Of a stretch of DNA of 64,000 bases, positions 15,001 through 39,914 are shown piece after piece. How positions within the stretch are numbered: the stretch's first letter is position 1; each line of letters starts with the position of its first letter. Source of the DNA: Hippasteria phrygiana (Eukaryota > Echinodermata > Asteroidea > Valvatida > Goniasteridae). The stretch is taken from positions 434,001 through 498,000 of the forward strand of contig JAZGUH010000283.1 in assembly GCA_037893225.1 (NCBI GenBank), given 5' to 3'. Below the pieces are notes generated by a model. That model searched no databases. It had not been told where the DNA came from and saw only the letters and a list, made by a program, of their open reading frames with translations. Position numbers and translations under genes: made by a program.

Positions 15001-15833
15001 ACAGGTCGAGTTACTGATCCAGCAAGCGACATCGCACGAGAACCTCTGCCAATGCTACATCGGATGGTGAGGGCTTCAAACCTCTGCCTTGATCAAGTCA
15101 TTTTGAAATAATATCTCCCCGGTCCATTCCTAGGATAAACTCTTTGCAGGACTTGTTATGCCCTGGCGGCGAAGCATACTGCATACTGCGTTTGCCTTGT
15201 CCTTCCATGTGTGAGTTAGCGGTGCATACACTGTGTGGACCTGTGAATAAAAGATTTTGGCGTGAACAATAGATGAGAGACACTATGTGGACCTGGGTCA
15301 GGTCCACATAGTGTTTCGCTCTCTCTGGAAAAGGGCTTCAGAGGCAAAATGGGGTTAGGGTTATCTTTGGGAGAATAAAGATAATTACTTCAGGGGGGCC
15401 ACTATCAAAAATTGGGGTTGAAATTTTTTTCTGGATGTGAGAAAAATGAGGATTTTGGCCGAGAATTCTTAACTACACGAATACAAAGGAATGTCCACAT
15501 TGCGTATGTGAAACAGAGCTGTGTGGATGGTTGGGACACGATAACTAGAGAAAGACTTGACATATCAACTTCCAATTTGGTACGTGGATTGGTCTTGGGG
15601 GTCCTGGTTCTTGGTTTTGGACCCCATAGGTCAAGGTCATAATGCTTAAAACAATAGAAATGGTTGGGACATGATAACTAGAGAAAGATTATGCATTTTC
15701 GAATACTGGTACACATTTATATAGATCTCTTATAGAATTGTTTAATATTTTGCCGAGAACGCACATATACTTACATTGCAAGTAACTGTGTTGTTCTATT
15801 CTTTGGTTTTAATGCAGGTGCCCTTTCTGGTAA
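66..15833 (+). CDS. MTOR: Serine/threonine kinase mTOR, 3' half of gene (14 coding exons, 5' end outside window)
   Basis: Catalytic subunit of TORC1/TORC2, which phosphorylates growth regulators at lysosome and cytosol. Exons read in phase: 66-200, 1419-1593, 2047-2182, 7726-7876, 8356-8478, 9310-9392, 9690-9762, 10018-10092, 11096-11231, 12177-12242, 13440-13514, 14348-14428, 14961-15066, 15818-15833. They total 1431 nt, 476 residues plus stop. The first exon is the FRB domain ([12 protein letters not shown], then [12 protein letters not shown], the rapamycin/FKBP12 face). The kinase domain follows: the [16 protein letters not shown]-binding lysine segment (third exon), GDRHPSN catalytic loop (across 9392/9690) and HIDFGDCFE metal-binding motif. 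A variable linker then leads to FATC, ending CYIGWCPFW. All borders are GT-AG and no frame break is seen. The large introns are full of repeats. Family assignment is near certain; exon edges are by eye. Confidence 0.97.
1111..1290 (+). mobile_element. Non-LTR retrotransposon 3' remnant
   Basis: In frame from about 1111 it reads [20 protein letters not shown] then [13 protein letters not shown], ending at a TGA (1261-1263). The pattern of a VPRCRT box followed by F-x-PR-S-V-x-LWN-x-LP is the classic C-terminus of LINE ORF2 proteins. It is a short 5'-truncated fragment inside an mTOR intron. Confidence 0.65.
2360..2505 (+). repeat. Short 32-bp tandem repeat, about 4 units
   Basis: Units of the form cacaagtgggaaaacatttt followed by cacgccttttc. 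In an mTOR intron. Confidence 0.7.
3090..3489 (+). mobile_element. Interspersed element rich in tcatggaaa motifs, copy 1
   Basis: Bounded by ggttcccacg and gtgggaaccc inverted ends. Repeated gtcatggaaaa and cctggaaaa words near both ends. A reverse-complement copy lies at 22012-22357. Confidence 0.65.
4533..4715 (+). repeat. Degenerate part of the 16-bp minisatellite
   Basis: Irregular units of the form ggggtaccaagaccat with many substitutions and small indels. Same family as 4868-5205 but clearly older. Confidence 0.75.
4716..4863. mobile_element. 148-bp fold-back element splitting a minisatellite
   Basis: The ends cactgccaaaaatg and catttttggcagtg, plus inner arms cttgtctcactcc / ggagtgagacaag, make almost the whole element palindromic. 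It separates the degenerate (left) and ordered (right) halves of the 16-bp minisatellite. Confidence 0.75.
4868..5205 (+). repeat. Ordered 16-bp minisatellite, about 21 units
   Basis: The unit is taccgagaccatgggg. Variants lie in blocks: ccatgggg units first, then a run of ccacggga units, then units with gaaacc and ccatgggg. Long ORFs in several frames through it are repeat artefacts. Confidence 0.9.
5826..5858 (+). repeat. (CTT)n microsatellite
   Basis: About ten uninterrupted ctt triplets in an mTOR intron, just before the triplicated 590-bp repeat. Confidence 0.9.
5867..7612 (+). repeat. Triplicated about 590-bp intronic repeat dense in TGACGTCA
   Basis: Three head-to-tail units start at 5867, 6498 and 7087 with caaatcccatagac or a variant. 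Each shares landmarks: gaccctaagctgaaa, gggcccatatctagagaac, catatctcaccaacagaaca and gtaggtccgat. Paired tgacgtca words occur throughout; about 16 exact copies were counted by eye, most in unit 1 and fewest in unit 3. It fills the mTOR intron before the exon at 7726. Confidence 0.85.
6111..6186. repeat. Perfect 36-bp hairpin with 4-base loop
   Basis: The left arm (6111-6146) starts tcgtgttatagatg and ends gacgtcaagat; the right arm (6151-6186) is its exact complement; the loop is cgtc. The sister units at about 6740 and 7315 have only one arm, so the second arm is new to unit 1. Confidence 0.9.
8005..8263 (-). repeat. Interspersed repeat family R1, copy 1
   Basis: On the minus strand it carries the landmarks gcgcattcc-type start, attcatgtttcaac, gttcttgaatgggagtgtaa, tgcgatgaataggaccactc and acgcttggctgcacag, ending at ccccttgtg next to ttaa. 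About 260 bp, no ORF, in an mTOR intron. Confidence 0.7.
8857..9187. mobile_element. Terminal-inverted-repeat MITE in mTOR intron
   Basis: Left arm aggccgttcttttttaataa continuing through cttagattacggat; the right arm is its complement with two differences. About 34-bp TIRs on a 331-bp element. Small ORFs inside are non-coding. Confidence 0.75.
10113..10588. mobile_element. 476-bp element with perfect 32-bp TIRs in mTOR intron
   Basis: The left arm begins ggagctatattaaattac and ends gcgctaactc; the right arm at 10557-10588 is its exact complement. The interior is rich in gcg/cgc motifs. It lies 20 bp after the donor of an mTOR exon, so the insertion was tolerated very close to a splice site. 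Confidence 0.8.
11262..11830 (+). repeat. About 95-bp tandem repeat, about 5-6 units, in mTOR intron
   Basis: Each unit contains gtgaagccagctggggtgaa, tccatgtttgtgcacaaatc, tattgaaagccatacagctg and taaattactaaagtgctaac. The second unit is partly collapsed and the last decays. The unit resembles the terminal text of the 10113-10588 element. Confidence 0.85.
12469..12610. mobile_element. 142-bp MITE with 3-bp target duplication
   Basis: The ends gggcctgtttgtttcac and its near complement extend into about 44 bp of inverted repeat (gaatcc, gatcagtgatcc). It is bounded by ata on both sides. A 3-bp duplication with a GGGCC start fits the PIF/Harbinger type; that class call is inference. Confidence 0.65.
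14626..14876 (+). repeat. Interspersed repeat family R1, copy 2
   Basis: Starts tatagacgacagccatagcc and carries the family landmarks through tgtggtgcctattgtttgc. It lies in an mTOR intron between the last-but-two coding exons. Confidence 0.7.
15282..15316. repeat. Short perfect hairpin in last mTOR intron
   Basis: The arms acactatgtggacct and aggtccacatagtgt flank a 5-base loop (gggtc). It lies between the last two mTOR coding exons. A related fragment (tgtgtggacctgtg) is found about 50 bases upstream, so it looks like a small local inverted duplication. Confidence 0.6.
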
Positions 15834-16152
15834 ACGTGATCACTGCACCATCAATGCAGCCAAAGGTCTCGAGGAAAAAAAAACACCAAGAGCCTAGGAG
15901 ATGGTTCATCTCAAGTCTACTATCTTCAGAGGCCGTGACTCAACTTCAACGTCGTTTTTCACTGGGCCAAGTCTTTCCACTGCGCTTGAATAGGCCACAG
16001 AAAATAAGGTCAATTCAACGCGATTCATTTTTAATATTCATGAGGGAAGGACGCTTATGATCTGATGAAGAACCTGTGATATTTCTTTTATTTACCAATT
16101 TCTTCATTAGAAACATCAATCAAAACCATCAGTGTGCAAGATTTAAGGCAAA

Positions 16153-16158
16153 AATAAA
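16153..16158 (+). other. Candidate mTOR polyadenylation signal
   Basis: An AATAAA hexamer lies about 320 bases after the mTOR stop codon, in AT-rich sequence on the coding strand. It is the first convincing one downstream of the last exon. No transcript evidence is available. Confidence 0.35.
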
Positions 16159-18039
16159 GATACAGTTTACAGCTTAAAACCTCCACACCAAAAGGAAAAA
16201 TGAATACATGTACAATCAAGCTTTGGCTCTAGGAGATACTTAGGCAATCATAAGCTCTATAGCATAAAAACAATAATTTTTAAGAGCACGCACTCGTAAA
16301 TACCATTGCCATTTATATAACAATTGTGCATCACCCGTCAAAAATAGTGCATTCGATTACCTTGCTTGCGCGACACCGTTCGATTTATGTTTGACGTCAT
16401 CATTCGTGCTTACTCGCTGAGCCAGTTATTTTGAGAAGTATCCCACAATGCACTGCAACATCTGCAGTTGCACAACCATTACGCACTCAGCGTTACGTCG
16501 TACTTTTGCACGCCGGCCAAACTTGTGCGTCATAAAAAAAGACATCAACCTCAGTGCACCAAAGTATAATCTCTGTAATCACGGTTACCTTCCACCAAAA
16601 CTTGGGCAAGCATCGTCAGCTTGCATAAATTTCCCAGAGTTTGCGTGAAACGTAGGGCAAGCGCGAGTAAGCTCGGGGAAGGTAATCGAACGCGCCAACA
16701 GTAAATGTCAGCTTTGTCATGGATCCAGAAAACCTAAAAGATGAGGTGTTTGCTTTGTGGAAAAATGTCAGGTCGGGTTGGCACAACTATTCTTTTAGAT
16801 TAGTTGTACAGGGAGGAAAAAAACCTATACCTGTACATGTATTGTGTTGGTGCCATTGATAATGCAAGTGTGTCATGCAGGGACCAGAAAGGTACATGTG
16901 CTCTGTCACTTTCTTTACTTGAAGCAAACTAAATATGAAAATATACTTCAATAATTGTGGACTCACTCTCCCAGAAATATAGGCCTAATGTGTGAGCACG
17001 ACGAGAGTCCCGACCACTGGTTAACGCACAACAAATTTCAGTGCAGAAATGTTTGTGTGTGTATTGCATTACTGATCCTAATCAGCCGTCTGTGAATTGT
17101 TGAATAACAAAATTCTGAATTTTGAGTGGGATTTTGCACCAAAACCACATGTCATTTGCCTTTGACACACAGGCACCCCCTGCAAGAGTGATAAACGGAC
17201 AACAATTCATACAAACATTCATATTTAGTTACAGCACCTTGAAAAGTAGACGAGGCATTACGTTAAGGAGAAACGATATACAAGGTGGACATTCTTCGAT
17301 TGGAATGGGCAAGGAGGCGAAGAATGTCCATCTTTTAAGTCTTTCTCCGACTTAAACTACGTCCCTTTCACCCATTGTCAAGATTTCAAGGGAACAAAAA
17401 GTGTCCATTCCTTACTAATGCTTTGAGGTATGAGATGAATTAAATGAATTAAGTTAACTGTATACATTCTTGAAAAAGAATCGACACTTTTCTGAATAGA
17501 GTGAAGTTACAAGAGTAGTTTAATAGAGTACCGACGTCAGTTGCCGTGGCAACTGGTTCCAAACACATGCAGTTTAGAATGTATTCTAGTTTCAAACATT
17601 GCATTGATGTACGTCATCACTTCGGTACTCTATAGGTGCAGAGATCAGTTTACAAGGGAAACCTCTTTTCCTTTTTGTGGAGAAAACAGTGAATGGAATG
17701 CTATTATTTTAAGGAAATTTACATGAAGATTTATATATATATTTTTTAATATATAATTACAAGTAGGCAAGTGTGATTAATTTATTTTGTTGGCTGCGTC
17801 AGTTGGTGAGAAACTTAGAAGGAAAAAATGATGCATCAGGCAACGTAGCATAAATTAAAAGATTGTCATTATTTGTGTAAGATCAGTCTGTATTTGGTTA
17901 ACTTAGAAAAATGTTTACCTTATATTTCTGTCTAATCTCAAGAATTTTGTAAAGTCTGGTTTTGTTTACCAAAAGTTCAAGTTCAACAATTTAGAAAATA
18001 TCACTTTTGGGGCAAAAATCACAAAGTTTTCAATAAAAA

Positions 18040-18660
18040 AAAATAATAAAAATGATAGAAATATGCAGTATGTCCGTTAGATTCTGTAAGAATGCCATCA
18101 AAGCATATCTAAGAATCTCTAGAATCAATTTTAAGCAAATTTGGAAAATGTCACTTGCGAGTGAAAATCAACAAAAATGACGCAATACGTCTTTCGGATA
18201 TCCTTTGATAACACTCAAATGGTTTTAAGCACTACATCTCTCTTGAAACAATTTCAGGCAAAATTGTCATTTTTTGAGCCAAAATTGACAAAAACAGCAC
18301 GGGGTAACCCTTACTTTTTTTTTACTTTTTTTTTTGCAAAAGAAATATTTCAATATGTCTCTCAGATATCCTTTGATAACACTCTTGCATGTCTGTAGAA
18401 TCAAATTTAAGCAACTTTGGAAAATGTCATGTGCAAGAGAAAATCAAATATGGCAATTTTTTGGTCAAACAAAAATTGCCAAATTGTAGAAATAATTCAG
18501 TGTCTTTCAGATATCTTTTGATAACACTCGAAATGGGCTTTAAGCACTCTTACATTTCTCTAAAAACAACTTCAGGCCAAATGCAATTTTTTGGCCAAAA
18601 TTGACAAAAACGGCAAGGGGTACCCCTTCCCGTTTTTTCTTTTTTTTCCGTAAAAACAAG
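18040..18660 (+). repeat. Two-unit tandem repeat of about 300 bp
   Basis: Repeated landmarks are agatatcctttgataacact, gaatcaaatttaagcaa, ggaaaatgtcatgtgca, ccaaaattgacaaaaac and ggggtaccccttccc or variants. Copies start near 18050 and 18356. No coding signal. Confidence 0.6.
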
Positions 18661-18894
18661 TTACCTTCAGATTTCTAAAACATCTGAAAAATACATCTCT
18701 ATTTGCAGTTTACTCGGTCATTTCAGTTGTTTTTGCCTCAGTATAGGGCGGCCTTATACCCGTTAGTCATAAAAGCCCTTTGTACTTTTTACAAAAACAC
18801 AAAAACTGAAATCAAATAAAATTTCCATAAGTTTCCTGAAGTGCTAGTCTTGTTTAACACATTGTATCAGAGGACAATTTCATGTACATGCTTA

Positions 18895-19060
18895 GCACCA
18901 GAAGTCTTGTTCAGTAAAAACAGGTTACCAGCCAAAAACTCCATATGGTTTTCATGCTAAAAAAACACCAGACAGCTGAATACTGGTTACATGCAGTATA
19001 CATCACAGAAATTTGGTTGGTAATTCTGGTTTTTGCCAAGCAAATTGTGCACTAATAATC
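18895..19060 (+). mobile_element. MITE-like repeat related to 45350-45592
   Basis: Shares agtcttgttcagtaaaaaca, ggttaccagccaaaa, ttttcatgctaa, acagctgaatactgg and tttggttggtaattctg with the element at 45350. The terminal inverted repeats are worn. Confidence 0.55.
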
Positions 19061-19444
19061 AACTTCCATTAAATTTCATGTATACCAAATGTTTTATGTT
19101 AAACGGGGACACAATGTACATGTTCTGATGACATAAATAGAAAAAATTGTAATAAAATATGAATTGTTAACTCTCTGGCAAGCTGTCTATGAAACGTGAA
19201 CTGTTCCTGTGTAAAGTAACTGTTGAATGAAGGCACTGGCGAGGGGAACCTTTCCCGAACCAAACAATGAAACAGTTTGTCCACCAAGTCTACAAGTAAT
19301 ATCATGAAGCCATGTCACACCAAATATACAGTATGCATCAAATATATCACGTATGAATCAAACTGATAACACCAAATCTATCATTATGTAGCCTGCGATT
19401 TTCCCTTTAAAATTAAAATGACGGGTCACTCACCCATGACGGGT

Positions 19445-19700
19445 CACGGATTACTGAGCTTAAAGTATCTCGACCTCCTGCTTACGAGTGTTAGACGTCT
19501 CCGACATCTGCACTAGTAACCAGGAGGTCGGTGGTTCGATTCCCACCCAATAAGCCAGTGAGATTATTCCCACAGGCTTGGACAAGTTTTTGCCTGACCT
19601 GGCATAATGTCCCGGATTTAACAATTCTCATCTAGTTCGTGAATATGCATGAGGTATATGCACTGTTCTACTAGTGAGCTGTGCATTAATCCTATTGCAC
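19445..19700 (+). mobile_element. tRNA-like SINE, related to the one at 46625
   Basis: B box ggttcgattcc is preceded by a longer-than-tRNA spacer and followed by aagccagtgag ... cacaggcttgg, the same post-head motif as at 46690-46740. The A box is weak. Classed as a diverged SINE. Confidence 0.5.
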
Positions 19701-19934
19701 CGTTGCAATACCCATGGGTATTTCACATTGTACCTATCATCCAGTATAAACCGGACGATGTTTAAGAATTGACTACTCCATTCCGTCCTTTCCGTTTCTC
19801 TTCATCTCTCCGTTCACACTTCCTGCTACTGTTTCTTCCTCGGACGCCAATTTCTATTCACATGAAGAAACGCATTTTGTGTTATTAATTTCTGTAATTT
19901 CATTTTTTTCGAGTAAATAAAAAAAAGTCACAAG

Positions 19935-20040
19935 ATTAAGACAAGAGTGGGGCTTGAACTTATAACCTCCAAGTTACCACACCAGTGCTCTACCAACTGA
20001 GCTACGTTTCCTTATGTTGGCCGTCTCCCAATTTTGCCAA
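19935..20040 (-). mobile_element. tRNA-derived SINE head (strong A box)
   Basis: On the minus strand it reads gtagctcagttggtagagca (ideal A box), then gttcaagcccc (B box). The T-stem bases do not pair, and the preceding phrase (gggagac, gccaacat) also precedes the head at 25565-25680. It is therefore a SINE, not a tRNA gene. Confidence 0.6.
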
Positions 20041-20311
20041 TCTATTAATTTCCGGGAAATTTGGTCTGGACAATTTGGATACGCCCATCCAGGAATCCTG
20101 CACACTTGCCTGCATCTGAGAGCATCACAAAATTGTTATAAGGAATTTGTTTTACCCCGACCAAACTTTAGTGCAAAGTCTTATTTCACTGTTAAAAAAA
20201 AACATCAGCTTCAGGCTTTTTCTTTAAAAAAATACAACAAAAACAGATTGTGCAAGAAATTATAGCAAGACTATAAAAATTCCTCAGGACCAGAGAGGTA
20301 ATATTTCTTAC

Positions 20312-35131
<14,820 letters not shown>

Positions 35132-38100
35132 TGGAAATGTTGTTGTGGCTCGAGGAATTCAGTAATTTTAGCACTTTGGCCCTAGCCAAATATACAGAAA
35201 ACTCACTGCAAATGCACACGACGTCTCCACGTACGTACGGCGAGTGCTAGTGATTGTGCAATGCACATGTGTCAGATTTGCGCTGGTTCCTCGTTTCTCC
35301 GGCAGTTGTCGTTTTGTAGACTCCGTGCAAAGTACCAGTTAGACCCACATGGCTTTTGTGTACATACATGTACATGTGCGGAGGAAATGGCGCCACCAAC
35401 GACAGGAAGAGAACCACCCGGGAAGTATTTAAAAACATTAAAAAAATAAAAATCCCACATCCCTAATTAGCAAAGCGATAGAAAGTGTCACCATCTGTCT
35501 ATGATATTTAAGCTCTCTCCGGCCCCTACCCCCTCCCATCCTTCAAAATAAAATTAATTACCCCACCCCCCAGCGCCGTTCCCTCGGCAATTCTTAATAC
35601 ACACACACACAGATGGCGCGTACTAGTACCTCGGCATTCCTTGACAGAAAGATTCTGCTGGCCTTCTTTAACGCCAGGCCCTCAATCAAAATGTTCAGTC
35701 CCTATCTGCCTGATTGCGTGGGTTTTTCCGAAGAATAATTGTTCTGGGGTTTCCTCCCACTACTAAAACTTCCTTCGGCATCTTCTCTCAATTCAAACTG
35801 GGCCGAGGGAGAACATGCACTGATCAGGCTACCCAGGATAAATAAGAAATAAATAAAATAAATAAAATAAAATAAATTTAAAAAATTAAAAAAGATTAAA
35901 AAAAAAAAAAAAAATATTAAACAAAAAATTGATTTATGTGCCCAAATAAAAAAAACATGAAAAGAAAACTATAAACAAATGTACGATTCTGTTCCCATTT
36001 AATGAAGGCTTTAATTGTTCAAAAAAGACAATTGCGGGAAGAATTAGAAATGTTTTATTGTCATTGTCCTTGTTTCTATCCCACTCATCTTACACCCCCT
36101 TCCCCTCCCTCCCCGGCACCCCCCCCCCCCCCCCCCCCCGGCACCCCCATCTCCCCTCATTCCTCCTTGCATCATTTGGTCTTGCCGAGTCAAATTTGTT
36201 TCGCTGCATTTTGGCTGGTTTTTTTTCTCATGCATGTTATACATGTATTTGCTTTGTCAACTTAGTGCTTTTGGGGGGGGGGGGGGGGCTGGGCTGAATA
36301 AACCATAATAAACAATAATAATAAAGTACAGAATACAACAACAATAGCAGAAAACAGGGACTAGACTTGACATACGAGGTAATCTATATCTTTATTACCA
36401 ATATAATTCAGCCTATTGAAAACGAACGATCCCTATCGAAACACATGACCAGATCCCTTGTGCAACAAAAGGGTGCAAATAATTCAAGCATTATATTACA
36501 TGCTATGAAAGACAAGATTGTAGCTCTACATGTACGAGGTGATTAAAATAAAATTAAAATAAGTCAAAACCATGCATTTGTAAGAGTATTAAACACGTGC
36601 CGTTTTGTTTCGCAACTATTAAAGATATAATATCTGTGTTTACTGTCGATTTTAACCGACAAATATTTCTATTAGTAAAAATGCTATATAAAGTTTATTC
36701 ACTTTTTAATGAGACGTCGAACGCAAAACTCCGCCCACGTTTATTTATCGTATTAATAATTCACACATGTGGAATTAGTTGCGGTCCGACAATAATTCAG
36801 CTCCCACAGGGTAGGTGATTTTTTTTAGAGCATCCGAAACACGTCAAAAAATGCGAAAGAGCTTCAGAGTTTTTGAAACAATTTCTAAATTCATAATTGC
36901 CCGCAAAAAATACGTCGGTTAAGAGCACTTTTAGGTTTTTCCGGGTGACAAAGCAAGGTTTGAACTCTGGCCTTGAGTATCACGGCCACAGTTGCTTTTA
37001 AGTTATATAGTTGCAGGTAAAACAATCCAATTGCATAAACTTCTTGCATACAGGGTATAGTATAGTACATGCACACCCTTGACGTAATTCAGGGAGCAAA
37101 TTCGACCAAGCAAAAACAGGCTAAAATGCCATGCGATGTACATACAAGCACACAAACTCATACTTTGTTGTGGGGTACTTTCATGTTCCTCCCATTATCC
37201 CTAATCTTTAGAATTTCTCTTATGGGCCTCACTGTTTCCATTGTGTGAGGAGCCCACAAGGCATAAAAGGTCATAAAAGCACATCTGAAAAGTCAACTCG
37301 ATCGCAGGAAAAAAAAGCACGCTCGCAACATACCGTTAACATTGCCAGTTTCAACTCTCATTCTAGTAAATTCTCTTTAAAAATACGATAAAAATATTGC
37401 AAAGTAGTCACATTCTTTTGTTTTGGTGTCCAATGTACAATTGGTTACATAAAGCTATACAATAAGAGTCAACATTACGTGAATGTAAAAATGAATATAC
37501 CTGACGTAGATAGGCCTATTAATAGTTTCTCTGCAACTGAAATCTGTACTAAAAAAACTCTACGTTTTCAAAATACGTGTACTGTAAACTGAACAAGTCC
37601 TTAGATAAAATACTCACATGCTTTGAGCAAAAGGATCACATTTTAAGCTTTCAGCAAAAAATCGGAAACTTTCCCATGGAGCAAAATCTACATAAATACT
37701 ATAGGATATTATACAAATAATGAATGTTTATGAGTGTGATGGTAAGAATAATTTCATGAGGTGACAGATGGCATGTTCTATTCCACGAGGCGAAGCCGAG
37801 TGGAATAGAACATGCCATCTGTCACCGAATGAAATTATTCTTTCCATCGCACGAATGTGAAACATTCATTATTTGTTTTATACAACGCCTGAATAAATTC
37901 TCGTCATCTGATTGGTAACTTGTAAACTGGTGCTTACATAAATGTAAGAAACATGTAGTAACACTGATAGCTGGGGGAACACTTTCAATGCATTTTATTC
38001 AAGTTAAAAACTGTTCAGAATTGTAAAAGAACTGTTTCACAAATTCAGAACTTCCAGTAACTAATTACTGTCTCGAAAAGTCTCAAACAGTTAAAAATGT

Positions 38101-38411
38101 TCACTGTTTTTCAACAAGTTCAGAAGAATTATTCACTTCAGATGCAGAATGTCATCTAAAAATATCCGTTCCGAAGTCAGTGTTGAAGATCAAACTGTTC
38201 AGAATTGTTAACAAGCTGTTTCACGAATTCAGAACTTTCAGTAACCAATTAATGCACTTTCATATCCAATTTATGGAAGTTTACAACTGTACTAGTCCAG
38301 AAAAGTAAAAAATGCGGATTGCATGCATGGATTTCTTTGTGTACAACGTGCCGTTTTCCTTTCTCAGTCCCGCATAAAACCGGGACAAAAAATTGTCGAG
38401 TTCCGAATTAG
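35132..38411. other. Upstream region of spermidine synthase gene A, no gene seen
   Basis: It holds the presumed gene A promoter/5' UTR just above 35131, and AT-rich DNA with an A-rich block at about 35840-35960. Homopolymer tracts of C at 36120-36139 and of G at 36274-36287 flank a pyrimidine-rich stretch. The only structured element is the fold-back repeat at 37707-37882. No convincing coding exon was found on either strand. Confidence 0.4.
37707..37882. mobile_element. Fold-back MITE-like element
   Basis: Near-perfect inverted repeats of about 80 bases meet at a short centre containing gaggcgaagccga. The inner arms read ggcatgttctattccac and gtggaatagaacatgcc; the outer arms read acaaataatgaatgttt and its complement. 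No coding capacity. This is the shape of a palindromic non-autonomous DNA transposon. Confidence 0.7.
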
Positions 38412-38579
38412 TTAAAGCTTCAATTGTGTTCCTGCGTGTCTAGCAAATTCATCTAATCGTTTCACTGCATATTTGATTTGTCTCTTTGTATTTGGAGCGT
38501 CAGCATTGCTTACAAGTTCCAATATTTCGTCGTCTGTTAGGAGAACAAACCGCGGCAGTTCGGGTAACTTGGCCGCCAT
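38412..38579 (-). CDS. Short reading frame resembling a Crypton/DUF3504-type N-terminal segment
   Basis: The ORF starts in a strong context (acaacATGGCGG) and encodes 55 residues. The segment LLTDDEILELVSNADAPNTK followed by RQIKYAVKRLDEFARHAGT recalls the helical N-terminal part of Crypton-derived tyrosine-recombinase-like proteins (KIAA1958/ZMYM-type). It stops at TAA without a visible donor, so no catalytic region follows. It could be a one-exon relic, the first exon of a gene with an unseen splice, or an unrelated small protein. The upstream region looks like a promoter. Confidence 0.45.
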   Translation of the reverse strand: MAAKLPELPRFVLLTDDEILELVSNADAPNTKRQIKYAVKRLDEFARHAGTQLKL

Positions 38580-38780
38580 GTTGTGTGAATGACAGCGCTG
38601 TTGTAGCGCCACCTGTGTGACCGTGAAATTAGAAAAGTTTTTTGGTTCTATCAATGCGCGCGCACCATGTGATAGACCCATGTGATAGAACGTATTGGGC
38701 GGGGCGGGTTCGCGTCGTGTGATGGGACGAATAATTCAATGCACGTGATCGACTCTCCACCAATCGGATGGCGGGGATTT
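38580..38780 (-). promoter_or_regulatory. GC-rich promoter-like region upstream of the 38579 start
   Basis: Reading on the minus strand toward the ATG there is an inverted CCAAT box (gattgg, near 38763), an E-box cacgtg (near 38745) and adjoining GC boxes (ccgccccgccc, near 38700). It is GC- and CpG-rich unlike the surrounding AT-rich DNA. No TATA box was noticed. The motifs are standard for animal housekeeping promoters; activity is inferred. Confidence 0.4.
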
Positions 38781-39904
38781 ATTCAGGTGTTAACTTCATT
38801 AAACAATCTTGTGCATCAATATATTTAACCACTAATATTCCATACCTCATGATATGTTTATGCCCACAACCCAAAATCACAACCATTTTCACAAATCAAG
38901 ACCAAACTGGCTTAACGCCTCGAGTAAAAGGCACTGAAGAATGGATGGCAAGTGACGAATTGGGCCCAAAAAAACATGTTTTAGCGTTATGCCCTTTTCA
39001 AAAATGGAGAGAGGAGCACCAGCCTATTTTTACTTCATAATTTTCAAAGATGGCAGCCTCCATTGTTTAAAATGGCTTTCGCGCATTTTTTTTTAAAAGA
39101 TGGCTTTCGCTGACGTTGGAGTCCTCCAAATCGATTCCAAACTGGCAATACGATCGACTGGGAGGCAATTTCCACTCTCAGTTTTGTGAAGGAAAAACGG
39201 AGGCGGCCTCGACAAAAATGAAAACGGGGAAGCATGTTTCTTCGTTATTTAGCCTTACATCAATATTTCTCTCTTCCTGAAACTGTTTCCATTGGAATAG
39301 AACGATGGAAGCTCTGCGTTGTCATCCACATTACCATTTCAAAAAAGTACGTCTAATAATAATTCACAAAATTAACAAACCATTCAACACTGTACTACCA
39401 AAAACCTGATATCACGAAGTTTGATTTTAAATTCACAAAAAATGTGTGTGCAATCCTAAATGTGCAACCAGGTCTGCCAATAAAACAAAGTTAAAAACCA
39501 AATCGCAATTTACAACACCCCAGCGCAGATCTGAAAACAGCTTTGGACAAACAAAACTTCTTTTTATGCACAAACATTGTGAACAAGTAACAATGAATTT
39601 AGTGCTAAGTAACAATGCACTTTTAATGTTATAGTGCGCCGTTTTTCTTTTGTTATATGTTCATAGTGAAAGGGACATGAGGGTACCTGATTATATAAAA
39701 GAAATTCCGTCAAAAACTCTGGAGGAAAAAGTAATAATTATCTTTAACAGATCACAGTTCTGGCTCTACTTTCATTCAACTGTGAAAGCCCAAGTTGGTC
39801 ACCAGTTCCCCTAATAACTTGTGCACAAAACCAAGCCGTGTTTACCCAAAGTATCCTAAAGTGCATGCACAGTCCATGCGTAGTGTAGGGGTTACAGTGT
39901 CTGA
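38781..39904. other. No gene seen
   Basis: AT-rich sequence with scattered short ORFs lacking family similarity or splice support. The end (39830-39904, aagccgtgttta onward) resembles SINE text also seen near 61480. Confidence 0.4.
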
Positions 39905-39914
39905 CTAATTAGGA

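Larger units (their letters stand above)
15834..19440. other. mTOR 3' UTR and intergenic stretch
   Basis: No coding exon is recognised. It contains the probable mTOR 3' UTR (to about 16180) and a small fold-back at 17286-17330, with arms reading ggacattcttcg and its reverse complement. A second inverted pair, agagtaccg at about 17527 and cggtactct at about 17622, may mark a short terminal-inverted-repeat element. The rest is AT-rich DNA that becomes tandemly repeated after 18040. Confidence 0.4.

Noticed and set aside
19945..20012. Functional tRNA gene on the minus strand (ideal A box)
   Set aside because: T-stem bases do not pair and the same flanks occur at another locus, so it is a SINE head. 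The perfect B box at 46670 was rejected for the same reason.
35998..36300. Pro-rich and Gly-rich ORFs
   Set aside because: Created by long C and G homopolymer tracts whose length is probably uncertain in the assembly.
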